23,473 nucleotides of DNA, taken from Elysia marginata (Eukaryota > Mollusca > Gastropoda > Plakobranchidae). The notes under the pieces were generated by a model. That model had not been told where the DNA came from and searched no databases. It saw nothing but the letters and a program-made list of their open reading frames with translations. Shown here piece by piece: positions 8,456 through 18,484 of the stretch. The stretch covers positions 2,648 to 26,120 of the forward strand of contig BMAT01002783.1 of assembly GCA_019649035.1 (NCBI GenBank), written 5' to 3'. Both the position numbers and the translations under genes were made by a program. Each line of letters begins with the position of its first letter. Position 1 is the stretch's first letter.

Positions 8456-8605
8456 GAGGGGGGAGAGTCACGAGGATCCATGCCACCAACACGCCCCGCT
8501 TATGTTATAAGTAAACTAGCAAGGACCTTTCATAATCAGCTTGCCATCAGGCGAACTTAAACTATAGACCAAGAAAGATCTTGACCAGCGGCGACCAATC
8601 GCACA
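8456..8605. other. Short spacer
   Basis: Moderately GC-rich spacer between the microsatellite and the 3' end of the minus-strand LINE. Nothing recognisable is present. Confidence 0.5.
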
Positions 8606-11113
8606 AGTTCAATTCAATTCAATAGTTTTAATAGGCCAGAGCCCAATTCATCAATATACATGTAGAATAACATTCGATCTTCAGGTATAGTTTTCAAGTA
8701 CAATTAATAAGTACAATCACCAATTAGATATGTATATATATATACACGCTCGCGCTACGCAGCCGGAAAACTCTCATTCACGTGACACTTTTCGTATAAT
8801 CTCTCAACACTCGCGCACATGAAGCAGATAGCATTTTAAGTTCTCTTTCATTCTCAGTCTTTAAAAAGCTGATAAATTCAAACATACTTGGTTTCTCTGC
8901 AAGCTTCGCTGGCAAGCATCCTAGTCTACATTCTTTGAATTTACTGCTTTCAATCAAACAATGGTATTCATCTTCAAAGATTCCACAGACGGTAGATAAT
9001 CTTTCATTTACAGGTACTCTTTATGCCCCCCATCTACCCCTCTCAACATTAAATGCATGGGAACTAAGACGATTCTACTTAAGGAAATTCTATGCGCTTT
9101 TACACATACACTCAAATAAATTTCATAACAAAAAGAGGGCTTAACATGCTTATACAATCGGAAACTACTGCTACCTTCAACCTCAGCCCACCAGTCCTGC
9201 AAATAAATAATTATCTCTAATTCGTTCTTTAAAAATTGATAGAATCTGCGATTCATTACCAACACACTGATTAATCCAGGCATACCCTAATCCCCATTTA
9301 TTTAAAATATCTCTAACAACCGTGGCCTAAGTAATACAATTCGGTTTATCATGAGACAATTTCAATAACTGTTTGTACACTGACGATGGAAAAAGATTTT
9401 TGCGATCAGCGCTAATAAGTTTTAACCAATACTTTATGACTTTAACCTTTCGTTGGACAAATAATGGAAAAACTCCTAGTTCACCGTATACAAAACAGCT
9501 GGGGGTGCTACTTTTTACACAAAGAATTGATTTTAGGAATGCTAAATAAAATCTTTCGATAGGATCTGCTTTGGAAGGGCCCCACACTTCGCTACGATAA
9601 TGCAGGATTGGTTCAACAATGCTACTAAAAAGTTGAAGTTGGGTACAGGGCAAAATTTCTGAGTTTTTAGATATCGATTTTTTCTGAGCAAACAATGCCT
9701 TCCTTGCTGACTTGATGAGCTCTTTGGTGCCTATTCTAAAGTTCCCTGGTTGGACAAATGGTACCCCAAATATTTAAAACAAGATACAACGTCAATAGGG
9801 CGGCCATTGTACGTCCAATTATCCTGTTTAGAAATTCTTCCTGCCTTTTTAAATACCACAATCTTAGTTTTATTATTGTTTACGGTAAGTCCCCATTTCA
9901 TGCAGTGTGCGTGTAGTTCGTTTAAACCACGTTGTAGCCCATCCCTAGTCTCACTGAATAAGACCATATCATCAGCAAACATGAACAGCTTAATTAATAC
10001 ATTTTCTATTTTAAGACCAATGCCGCAATCCAGGTATCTACTAAGGTCGTTCACAAAAAGACTGAATAAAATCGGCGAGGTTGATTCTCCTTGCAATATT
10101 CCACCATTGCTGCTAAAATATCCCCTATTTTCTTCTGTTCGTATTTCTAACTTAATTTTTGAATACATGTTTTTTTTAATTCTCACACACTTAGAGCTCA
10201 CTCCTTCTTGCAACAATTTAGCCCATACTATTGTCCTATTCAAAAAGTCATAGACTTTTTTCATAATCAATAAAAGCGCAGTACAGCGTCTTATTCGTCG
10301 AGAACAGTATTTTCACAAGTCCATGTAGCGTAAAAACACAATCCGTGACCCCCCGATCCCCCCTAAAACCAAACTGTTCCTCCCCAATGATGCCCTCTTG
10401 CTCCGCCCATACTTGAAGTCTTTTGTTTAGAATGTTTGTAAACAATTTCCCCACACAGCTCAACAACGTTATACCCCGATAGCTATTTGCCTCGCTTTTG
10501 TCCCCTTTCCCTTTGAAAATTGGTACAACACTGCCTACCGCCCATCCTGAAGGGAAAATTCCAACTGCAGAATGTTGTTGAACAACGCTAACAAGAAGAT
10601 TTTCGTTGTAAAGCAAGAATGTTTGATAAATTCGTTCAAAATGTGATCACCCCCAGATGTTTTGCCCGTCTTTAACTTGTCTATTGCTAGGTCTAGTTCA
10701 TTCATTTTAATTGCCTCGTCCAAAATGTCCAATTTCATGTCTTCTGTTTTTGTCCCACTGTTGTCCCTAATAAATTCCCTACACTCATCACTAACTTCTG
10801 ACTCCCTTTCTGCTAGTAATTTAAATGGTCAAAAAAGGTGCATTCTTTTTTAGCGTGTTTTGTGTATTTATTTCGCGCCGGGTTCCAAAACTTCTCCGGG
10901 TTAGTTCTACTAAGAAAGACGTATGTATTAGCTTCGTGTCTATAATACTGTTTTCTTTTCCTACAGCGCATACTCCTGTATTTACTTCTAGCTCGACACA
11001 TGGCAGTTCTTGCTTCGTCAGTCCCCTTCTCCAAGAAACGCATTTGAAACTCTTTAAACTTAGACTTTTCTTTTGCACAGTCTAAATCAAACCATTTAGC
11101 TCCCGTTAGTACT
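8606..11113 (-). mobile_element. Long 5'-truncated LINE with 3' tail
   Basis: About 2.5 kb of one non-LTR retrotransposon read on the minus strand. The 5' end is truncated near 11113, inside the linker between endonuclease and reverse transcriptase. Reverse transcriptase, thumb and a C-terminal region follow, then a stop at 8778-8780, and a 3' UTR that contains a short TATA repeat (about 8732-8745). The element closes with a short (GAATT)n tail at 8606-8622, a known 3' tail style for LINEs. All parts are in order and without large gaps, so this is a single insertion event that has decayed by small changes only. No endonuclease domain is present. I saw no clear target-site duplication. Confidence 0.88.
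8778..11113 (-). pseudogene. LINE reverse transcriptase ORF, broken
   Basis: From the 5' side come a linker with TGAKWFDLDC (about 11104), then KLKTGKTSGGD (about 10680), GIFPSGWAVGSVVPIFKGKG (about 10560), NSYRGITLL, EEQFGFR and FIDYEK (about 10265). ILQGESTSPILFSLFVNDL (about 10090) and the catalytic FADD (9968-9979) follow, then SCFKYLGYHLS (about 9770), GELGVFPLF (about 9480), WINQCVGNE (about 9265) and RISLSRI (about 9080). The C-terminal segment has VERGRW (about 9030) and EDEYHCL (about 8960). Frameshifts lie near 10830, 10565, 10255, 9740, 9215 and 9070. In-frame stops lie near 9330 and 9015. The FADD aspartates survive, but the protein cannot be made. The zinc-binding pattern usual near the C-terminus is degenerate. 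Clade not assigned. Confidence 0.85.
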
Positions 11114-11124
11114 ATGCCTATCAA

Positions 11125-11574
11125 GACATAGACCTACTGGGTGGAGAAGGCTCTCCACCAGGAGTTTGTCAGGAGTCATACGTCCGAATCGGCGAATCGG
11201 AGAACTGGGACGCAGAGTGATGGATACAGATCAAGAGGATGGTTCTACATCAACTTAACACATTTTGAGAACATCGACTTCAAAGTTTCAGTTTGTTTTC
11301 CACGTGTCTAGTTGTGTGCAGTTATTCAACGACACGCAGAAGAAAAAAGACGTAACTAGACACAGCAGAATTAAATGGGACGGTTTCCGGTATCCCAAGT
11401 TCTTCTTTCGAGGAGACAAAAATATACCCGAGGAATTATCAAAACAATCGGGCAAAGACATCTCATTATTTTCCATCTCGGGTCAATTTATTTTAAAACA
11501 AATTTCAACTGCAAGTCAAAGTTGCTTGATTTTACGTTCACAAGATTTATCTTGTAAGTGTGTTTTGTAGTATA
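11125..11574. other. Unassigned DNA with a short hairpin
   Basis: GGTGGAGA (11140-11147) and TCTCCACC (11152-11159) form an 8-bp perfect inverted repeat around a 4-base loop. The block 11130-11260 is GC-richer than its surroundings and may be a repeat remnant. The open frame at 11265-11570 has no recognisable domain. A donor-like TTGTAAGTGT at 11552-11561 has no matching partner that I can support. Confidence 0.4.
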
Positions 11575-12000
11575 TACTAGCATAGTTTAAGGCTTTCGAT
11601 GGAAAGTAGACGTTGCTTAGATCTATAAATCCTTGGTATGATTTGACTCTAGCAGTAGCAGTCGTTAAAGTCACTGTCATGTGACTCATCGAAAGTGCGG
11701 CTTGTCTGCAAATCTATGTATACTGCAAATCTATAATGTAGATTCTTAAGCTAGACTGCAGGGTGCAGAATGAAATCTAGATCTAAATCTAGTTTTTGAA
11801 TAATTTAGAGGTATCTCGAATCTAGTTCCAGTCTCTACTCTCATAAACATAAGAAACCAAGCATCTAGATGTACAATAGGAATAGATCTAGATTCTATTC
11901 TAGGTCAAGATGTCTAGATCTTGATTAGATTTTTTACTTTGATAAACTCACTTCTAATCTGATCTACAGTTCTAGATTATAAATGTCTAGAGAACTAGAA
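11575..12000. repeat. CTAG/TCTAGA-dense degenerate repeat block
   Basis: I count 13 CTAG tetramers in about 425 bases, many as TCTAGAT, ATCTAG or GTCTAGA, plus AGATCT words. Chance would give about two. The words are irregularly spaced, so this looks like a decayed (ATCTAG)n satellite or a word-rich region and not a regular array. Such words are frequent in gastropod genomes, as far as I know. Confidence 0.6.
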
Positions 12001-12135
12001 ACGGAATTAGAAACCCTGAATTTGATAATTTTGTGCAAATTGGGCAGTTGTCATTACATCTTAGACTCACAATCTTCAGATATAGATAAATCAAAATTAG
12101 CCAAAGGCAAAACACACTCCTTTACTAACCCCTTA

Positions 12136-12282
12136 TGATTTATTATAAACACTAAATGGGATAATCCTGGCATTGGCCCGCTGGCGAGACTGACGAAATG
12201 AAAGGAATAACAACCCATTTTTAACACCAGCGGGCCAATCCCTGGATAAAGCCCACTAAATTAGTTTCCTGGTTTATAATCA
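12136..12282. mobile_element. Near-palindromic MITE-like element
   Basis: The ends are inverted: TGATTTATTATAAAC on the left and GTTTATAATCA on the right. The arms match imperfectly inwards to a perfect 13-bp inverted repeat, ATTGGCCCGCTGG (12172-12184) and CCAGCGGGCCAAT (12227-12239), around a 42-base centre. There is no coding capacity. Length (147 bp) and structure fit a foldback or MITE element. The superfamily is unknown because no clear target-site duplication was found. Confidence 0.6.
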
Positions 12283-12286
12283 CCTC

Positions 12287-12359
12287 TGGATAATCCTGGC
12301 ATTGGCACACTGGCAAGACTGACAAAATGAAGGGGATGATAACCCATTTTAACACCAGG
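12287..12359. mobile_element. Partial second copy of the MITE-like element
   Basis: This stretch repeats the left-inner arm and centre of the neighbouring element at an offset of 129 bases. It begins GGATAATCCTGGCATTGGC and runs to the AACACCAG block, and most differences are transitions. It lacks the outer left arm and most of the right arm: the GGGCCAAT part is replaced by GGTTTTAAAG. It is therefore a truncated copy, either from local tandem duplication or from a second insertion. Confidence 0.65.
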
Positions 12360-14716
12360 GTTTTAAAGCTATCACCTCGAAGCCTAAACTTATTTAAGAA
12401 GTATCTAGAAAGGAATTTTCATTTTTCATTTTTTCTTGAAAACATGTATTTATATCAAGGACCCCAGAGGTGCAGGACTATGTCTTGGCTCTGGGCTTAA
12501 ATCATGAAAAACACTATCTATGAACCTTGTGCTAATTGTAGTTCATATTTTAATAGAAAATAAAAAGAATGTACACGACTTCCAAGCTTATATAATGCTA
12601 ACTCTATCTCTCTCTTTTTTGGAGACTTATATGGTAGGACCAGAATCAATCCAGAAATGAGATTCAGGAAATAAATTCCAAGAAAAAGCTCTTGTTGCTA
12701 TGGTAATGGCTGCCATTTTAAATTGCTGTAGCGGTATCAAGTAGAATTTCACTTATTTAATGGAAAAAAATCTATCATAATTTTCTTTTTATAAATGAAG
12801 GGATTTTTTCAAAGTAAACATTTTTGGAAACTAGATCTAGAGACAAAGATAGATCAACCAGCCTGACTTATTATATTTCCAGTCTGGGAGTGGGAGTAAA
12901 AAAAAATTTCAAATGTGTTCAATTTTTGAAACTTTTTTGCTTACAAACATATGGGTGCTACCATGATGAACCAAGGAGAGGCCACTCTTTTACTATACAC
13001 TGCACATGTCTGTGGCCTAGATCTGCTACTTTGGTTACCCTCGGGTGTGCAAATGAGCCGGAGATAACCGAACAAACAAGTTTGAATGCCTGAGATAGTC
13101 CAACATCATTAGTTCATATCGATTCTGAGTCTAGCGAATCATACTAAAGTACTGAAAGCTGGAAAGGTCAAGCTTTCCAACAATATACAATACATATTAC
13201 AATACATTTAAGGGTTGATTAGTTAAAAAACGGCATTTTTGACATTTTTGTTTACGTTTTTTCTCAAAATCATGTGAGGGGGGGGGAGGGGCGTTGTGTG
13301 CTTCAAATTAATTTTTCATAAAATGTTCGCTATATAACATCATTCGGACTTGATTACGTGTATATTCATGAATAGTTACACTACCTGGAACAAGTAAAAT
13401 AAAAATGTCGATATTTTTTGCCAAAATCAACTCTTCTACCCCCACATCCTGCCTTAAAAATGCACACACAGTCAGATTTTGTTTCATTTCTAATAGTACT
13501 TTAAAATGAGGTGGGTTTGAAACAGTTCAATATGTTAAATTTAGATTGTAGAATTAAACTAAAGAAGGGAAAGAAAAAGAACTAAGCTCAGTTGAGTTTG
13601 TTAATTATTGCAATTTAATTTTGTTGAGAAGTATTTTAGACACTTACAAGATCCATCTCCATCCCATATAATATTCTCTTGATTGCTAGTGAAAATGTAT
13701 ATAAGCCAGGTAATATGTTTTTTTTCATTCAATTTCAAATCAAATGAAATCTATACACTCAAACTAGTTCAAATGTGTTTCAATGAGTTTGAAAATTTTA
13801 CCTATGATACCTAATATTATTAACACATTTTTTCAGCTACTCAAATTTAAAAAAAACAACCTCTTACTGTTCTGATGAAATAAAAAAATTAGAAAAAGTT
13901 CCATTAAAAAATATTTTAAAACTTCTACTGGCACAATTTTATTTTTAAAATCTTCCAAGGCTTAAATAATCTAAATTATGTGAATTTTCAATTTATCAAA
14001 ATTGTCAAGGCTCTTATGATCTCTGAATTTTAATTTCATGGTTTAATGAAGAGGCAATTCACGTTGGTTTTTAATGACAATTTAGGTATTTTTGTGTTGA
14101 AACTTAAAATACGTTTATAAATATAAAATTATCTGTATATCTGTCAAAAAAGTTTAATCTTTTGAAATTTTTACTGCTTGAAAGCTGAAAGAAAAGGGAG
14201 GTAGCATATACTTAAATTGCAACCAGTAAGAATAAGTTGGATGTTGGAAACTTAAATTTTCAAACGAGAAAAGTTTGTTTTGAAGGTAGATTATTTCTCT
14301 TTTTCTCTCAAAATAATTTTAGATGGTTGTTCCTTAAAATTTTAATAATTTATGCAGTTTTCAACACTCTAAAGCTGAGAAAAAATTGCAGTGTTCAAAA
14401 TGAAACTATCAGTATCTTGTTCATGGTAATTGCAACATGAGAACTGCTTAACTTGATCTTTAAGAGGACATAACCAATAACGTTGAATAGGTGAATTGAG
14501 TTACAAGTGTGCAAGTACTTATCATGTGTAGTTGTCCCCATAAGACACACACACACACACATGCACACTTAAAAAGAATTAAATTGATTGAAAATCAACT
14601 TCAGCAACTTAAACATTTATAAGCAAATTTGACTTCTTTTTTTTTGTAAAAAAAAACTCTGGTTATTTAATGCTTATATTATTATTTCAAGCTAAATCTG
14701 TGATCTTCCTTCTCAG
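12360..14716. other. AT-rich intergenic DNA
   Basis: No protein gene or recognised element was found. There are many A and T runs, a G-rich run at 13278-13291 (G9, A, G4) and a (CA)n tract at 14544-14560. The open frames at 12824-13093 and 14237-14440 have no signal, domain or coding bias that I can see. Part of this stretch may be intron, given the candidate exon that follows. Confidence 0.55.
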
Positions 14717-14820
14717 GCTCATAACTGTGTGCGTCATTGATTTGGCCCAAATCTCAACACCGAGAATCTCAAATCTACAGAGCTACAGCTTTGGCTGAGT
14801 GATTTCTGCTCACCGAACCC
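14717..14820 (+). other. Candidate non-coding exon
   Basis: A 104-bp island of clearly higher GC sits in AT-rich DNA. It is bounded on the left by CTTCCTTCTCAG, a good acceptor with a pyrimidine tract, and on the right by CCC followed by GTAAGTATG, a strong donor. All three forward frames contain stops (the longest open stretch is about 26 codons), so it could be an internal 5' UTR exon or a long non-coding RNA exon. It could also be a chance pairing of splice-like sites. No partner exon is identified. Confidence 0.35.
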
Positions 14821-16594
14821 GTAAGTATGTTTATCTAATTGTGAAACTCAACCTGTAACACTCATCCTTTCTCATCAGAAAATGTATCTCACAACTACTC
14901 AAAATTTGACATTAGCTAATTCTAAATGTAGCCCATTAGAATATATTGAGATCTCCTAATCATTAAAAAAGTGCATGAAATCACAAGGGAAACCTCCTAA
15001 TTCAAATCTCATGGAAATGGTTGAAAACTTCAAATTAAGAATAAGAGTGCTCTTTTTTCATATTTACTAACCACATTCTCAATTAAAGTAGGAATAGGTC
15101 ACTAATACTAACATAGTCACCATAGCACAAGATATGATGCAAACTTTTCGACAAATGGTGATGCTTGGTCAGTCCATTAGGGATTAGGACTGGGGATGTA
15201 CCTCCCCACAACTCAATGGGGCGGAGGGAATAGCAATAATAACAACAAAACTAATATGTTCTCGTAGGACTTCTTTGTCATAAATCCTGGTGCCTTTAAC
15301 TTTTAATTTATGATGTCTTTTTAATCTTACTAACCAGTCGGATCATTTTACATACAAACCAAAGGCCCAGGGAAAAAAAGAATAAGAGGGTTCGAATTAT
15401 AATACACAAAGAAAATCAAGTTTATTTAAGTCCGACTATTTTATGCTCTATTTATTAGTATTAGTATAAACACCACCTCTCATTTTTTCCTGAAGTTTCC
15501 GTTCACATTGGTTACAGGACTGAGAGACACCTCTATGTTTGTTTTGAGATGGCAACTAAGTTCAGTGACTCTTAATCATCAGAAGCCATATTTTGAAAAA
15601 AAATGAAACAGCTCCGGCTTTTTAGAAAACCTTTTACAAACCTTAATTATGAACTTCGATTAAAAAAAATTGAACCTGGTGAAATTCAATTAGAAGTTTA
15701 AATCTAACAATGTCAAAGAGGAAAAATAAACTTCGCACTTCTAAAACTTTGAATTATGAGTAATTTGAATAAAAAGTCTTTGATTTTGGAGGTTTTCACT
15801 TTATCAAAATTTTGTTACAAGTGCATTACCATTATGTCTTGATACCAGTCCAAATAGGCAAATGAGTCTCAAGTTAAAATTGGAAAATAGTTTGTTATTG
15901 GTATCATTAAAGAGCTTGTTTTCTCTACTTTCAAATTCAATAAACAGAAAAGCTCTACCATGCTTCTCTGTGGAGTTATAGCTGTTCAAAGTTGGCAAGG
16001 CTAGGCTTTGCAAAATTTCTGAAAGGGGAGAAAATTGCATTTAAAGTTTTGACAACTATAAAAGTGTGAAGCCCTCAGCGACTATAGCAATTAAAATTAA
16101 ACTCGCAAAACAACAAAATTCAACATGAATCAGGCCTGAAACTGTTCAGAAATGGTTTTAGTGTTAAATTCTAAAATTAATAAAAAATGACCTCTGAACA
16201 CCCACTAAACTTTGAAAGCCTATGTCTCAAAATGAGGCCTTGCGATGTAAGACTCATTTGGACTGGATACAAGACATATTTAAGATTTCATAAGTTCTTT
16301 TCTATTATAATATAGAAAAAAGGAAGGATAGATTTACTTTTTTAAGGCATTTTCAAAAACGTAAATTTTTAACATTCGACTCTTTGTGCTGGTTGGTACA
16401 CATTTCTATTCACATTGGACAAGCAGAGCAGCTTCTTTAGCTGACTTTCTCTATGTATGAGGGTTGTGTATATTCTTGTGAACTTTGCACTGACTCAGTT
16501 ATTGTTTACAGAATTCATCAGGCTTTCTATTTTAGTGAATTTTGAGTCTCAGGCTGCAGAAATTTGAACACTAAAATTGTAGCCTCTAGGTTTT
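14821..16594. other. AT-rich DNA without a recognised gene
   Basis: No convincing coding frame is present; the frame at 15804-16040 on the minus strand lacks any domain. Inverted similarity exists between 15834-15870 and 16251-16277, reported separately. The sequence is repetitive in style, with recurring phrases such as TTTATCAAAATT, but I could not define a unit. Confidence 0.5.
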
Positions 16595-16940
16595 GGGCAG
16601 CGGAGCTCTATGGTTTGTGAGGCAGACTAATGAAACCGCAGATACAGGTTCGATCCCAAACAGGACCTATGCTGTAATTGCCTTATGAGAGCAATTTATG
16701 CTCCCTTTTTCCAGTTCAACTCCTGCAAAATGGATACTACCTAGTTATAGACAATTACTTTAAATGTGTGAAATGTTAGTATTTGAGTGCTTTACAGGCA
16801 GCTGTACTGCAATGTTCTGAAATATGATGGGTTGAATTTGCTCTGATGTTTATTGGTCTGTCGGGGGTAAAGGTGTAAAGTATTGTATTGGGGAGTTTCT
16901 TATTCTTTAGGCTTAAGCCTGTCATTATAAATAAGCTTTA
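16595..16940 (+). mobile_element. Old tRNA-derived SINE, same family as the copy at 1232
   Basis: The head starts GGGCAGCGGAGC, as in the copy at 1232, and box B is GGTTCGATCCC (16653-16663). Box A is badly eroded. The body shares the GTAATTGCCTT block, the GCAATTT block, a pyrimidine stretch and AAATGGATAC with that copy. After about 16740 this copy appears to continue with extra body that the shorter copy lacks, up to a GTCATTATAAATAAG-like end. The right boundary is approximate. Divergence indicates a much older insertion. Confidence 0.7.
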
Positions 16941-18454
16941 ATATGTACGAGATGTAAAGCTGTGACAAGAAGTCTGTGATGAACAGACCAAATATTTTCA
17001 GAAATGACAAAGAAATAATAATACTGTACCATATTTTACCATGATACTAATGACGTAATATATTCGTCAAAGTATATTATGATGAAGATAGATCATAAAT
17101 ATAAATGGATTGACCAAGAAATATACATTATATAGAAATGGTCAGACTCAAAATCTGTTGGTTGTGACGCTGGACAAAAATCATGGTACTTTCTTTCATT
17201 GAAAAAAAAGCAAGGTCTTTGAAGAAAAATTTACAGTAATACACAATTACGTATTATGTGGTTTATATTAAGTGAAGGGAAGAAACTCTTTTCAAACCAG
17301 CCTCTGGAGATGCTTTGAAATACTTAGTCATATTACAAACGACAGATTCGTGACTTTTGTGACAGCCTCATAAGGTAGATATGTTAGACTCTAAGTCTTA
17401 TCGTTTTCAAGTTAAAGACTATTCTCATACAATCATAATGTACGCCATAATAACATAAGCTTTGAATGCGCAAGAACTGTCAAGGTTCTACTGTTACAGT
17501 TGACTCCTTTCATTGATTTGTCTCAAGAAAAATTTAGATTCAACAGTGTTTTTTAAATTACAAAAAAAAAAAAAAGAATAAGGTGGGGACATATTCATTA
17601 AAGGATAGCAATGTTGTAACGACGAAGATAAACTGAGTTTGTATTGGCTAATCCCCACGGTTTTATTGTTTCAAATCCGTCTCACGTCTCAACTAGTTGA
17701 TCTTGAGACCACCTTGATAAATGGCAATATTTTCATATTAACACAGCCTGAGGTCAATGTCAAGGTCACACAGACCCAGACCCGGACTTGGCAAACTAAT
17801 ATCACTGTATCGGTCGCTCTAACAGTTCGCGTTGTATACATGTTCTTTCTAATATTGATGCTCAAAGATATTTTTGAAAGTGCCATAATGCACGGCTCCT
17901 ATTGATTTTTTACGCCTTTCCTATGCTAGTATTTCTCAGCACAACGAAGCGTTATAATTACTGGGTAACTTTTGCGCAGAGCTTGGGCAAAGACATGCAG
18001 GGTAGGTTGTCTTAGTGAAGAAGCCAAACTGCCGGCAATCATGGAAGAACTAAAAGGATCTAGTGATCACTTTGTTGAATTTTGAACTAAGGCAAAAATA
18101 TAAGTTTTCTTTCATCATGATAGACCGGCGAACCAAATTTCATTTTAGATGCATTTGTGAAACATTTAGACTGTGATGTTATACGTTAAAAAACCGATGG
18201 ACTGGCGTGCATTCTGGAGGTTTAAGGGGAGATCAATGGCTTTTGAACTATTTTGATCAGTACACATATGTATCAATATTACATGTATTTTATAAAGGCC
18301 GATAAATAAACTCAACCTTTAACCGTCATAATAATACATGTAAATCTATTCCGAGGCCTTTTTCATAAAGGCTAAACAACCCACCACGAATGAGTTTCAT
18401 AATCCTTTTTACCGTATGCTCTTTAAGTTCTCTATCCTTCTAACTCTATGAACA
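16941..18454. other. Intergenic DNA
   Basis: AT-rich, with an A13 run near 17560. The open frames on both strands between 17639 and 17905 overlap each other and show no domain. Two AGGTCA words (17751 and 17763) could be nuclear-receptor half sites or a repeat remnant. Nothing else is supported. Confidence 0.5.
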
Positions 18455-18484
18455 CCCCCCCCCNNNNCCCCCCCCCCCCCCCCC
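18455..18484. repeat. Poly-C tract containing an assembly gap
   Basis: A run of C is interrupted by four undetermined bases (18464-18467). The true length is unknown. This is a sequencing or assembly limit, not a biological interruption. Confidence 0.95.

Noticed and set aside
8732-8745. TATA box of a gene
   Set aside because: It is a short TA repeat inside the 3' UTR of the minus-strand LINE.
9750-10253. 167-codon plus-strand open frame
   Set aside because: It is the antisense reading of the LINE reverse transcriptase on the minus strand.
11265-11570. 101-codon plus-strand open frame near a donor-like site
   Set aside because: There is no recognisable domain, no matching acceptor and no homology that I know. 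Support is too thin for a gene call.
17751-17768. Direct repeat of AGGTCA with six-base spacing as a nuclear-receptor element
   Set aside because: Such words are frequent in animal repeats, and there is no promoter or exon nearby.
17639-17905. Overlapping open frames on both strands
   Set aside because: The two readings compete, neither has a domain, and a hydrophobic patch alone is not evidence.
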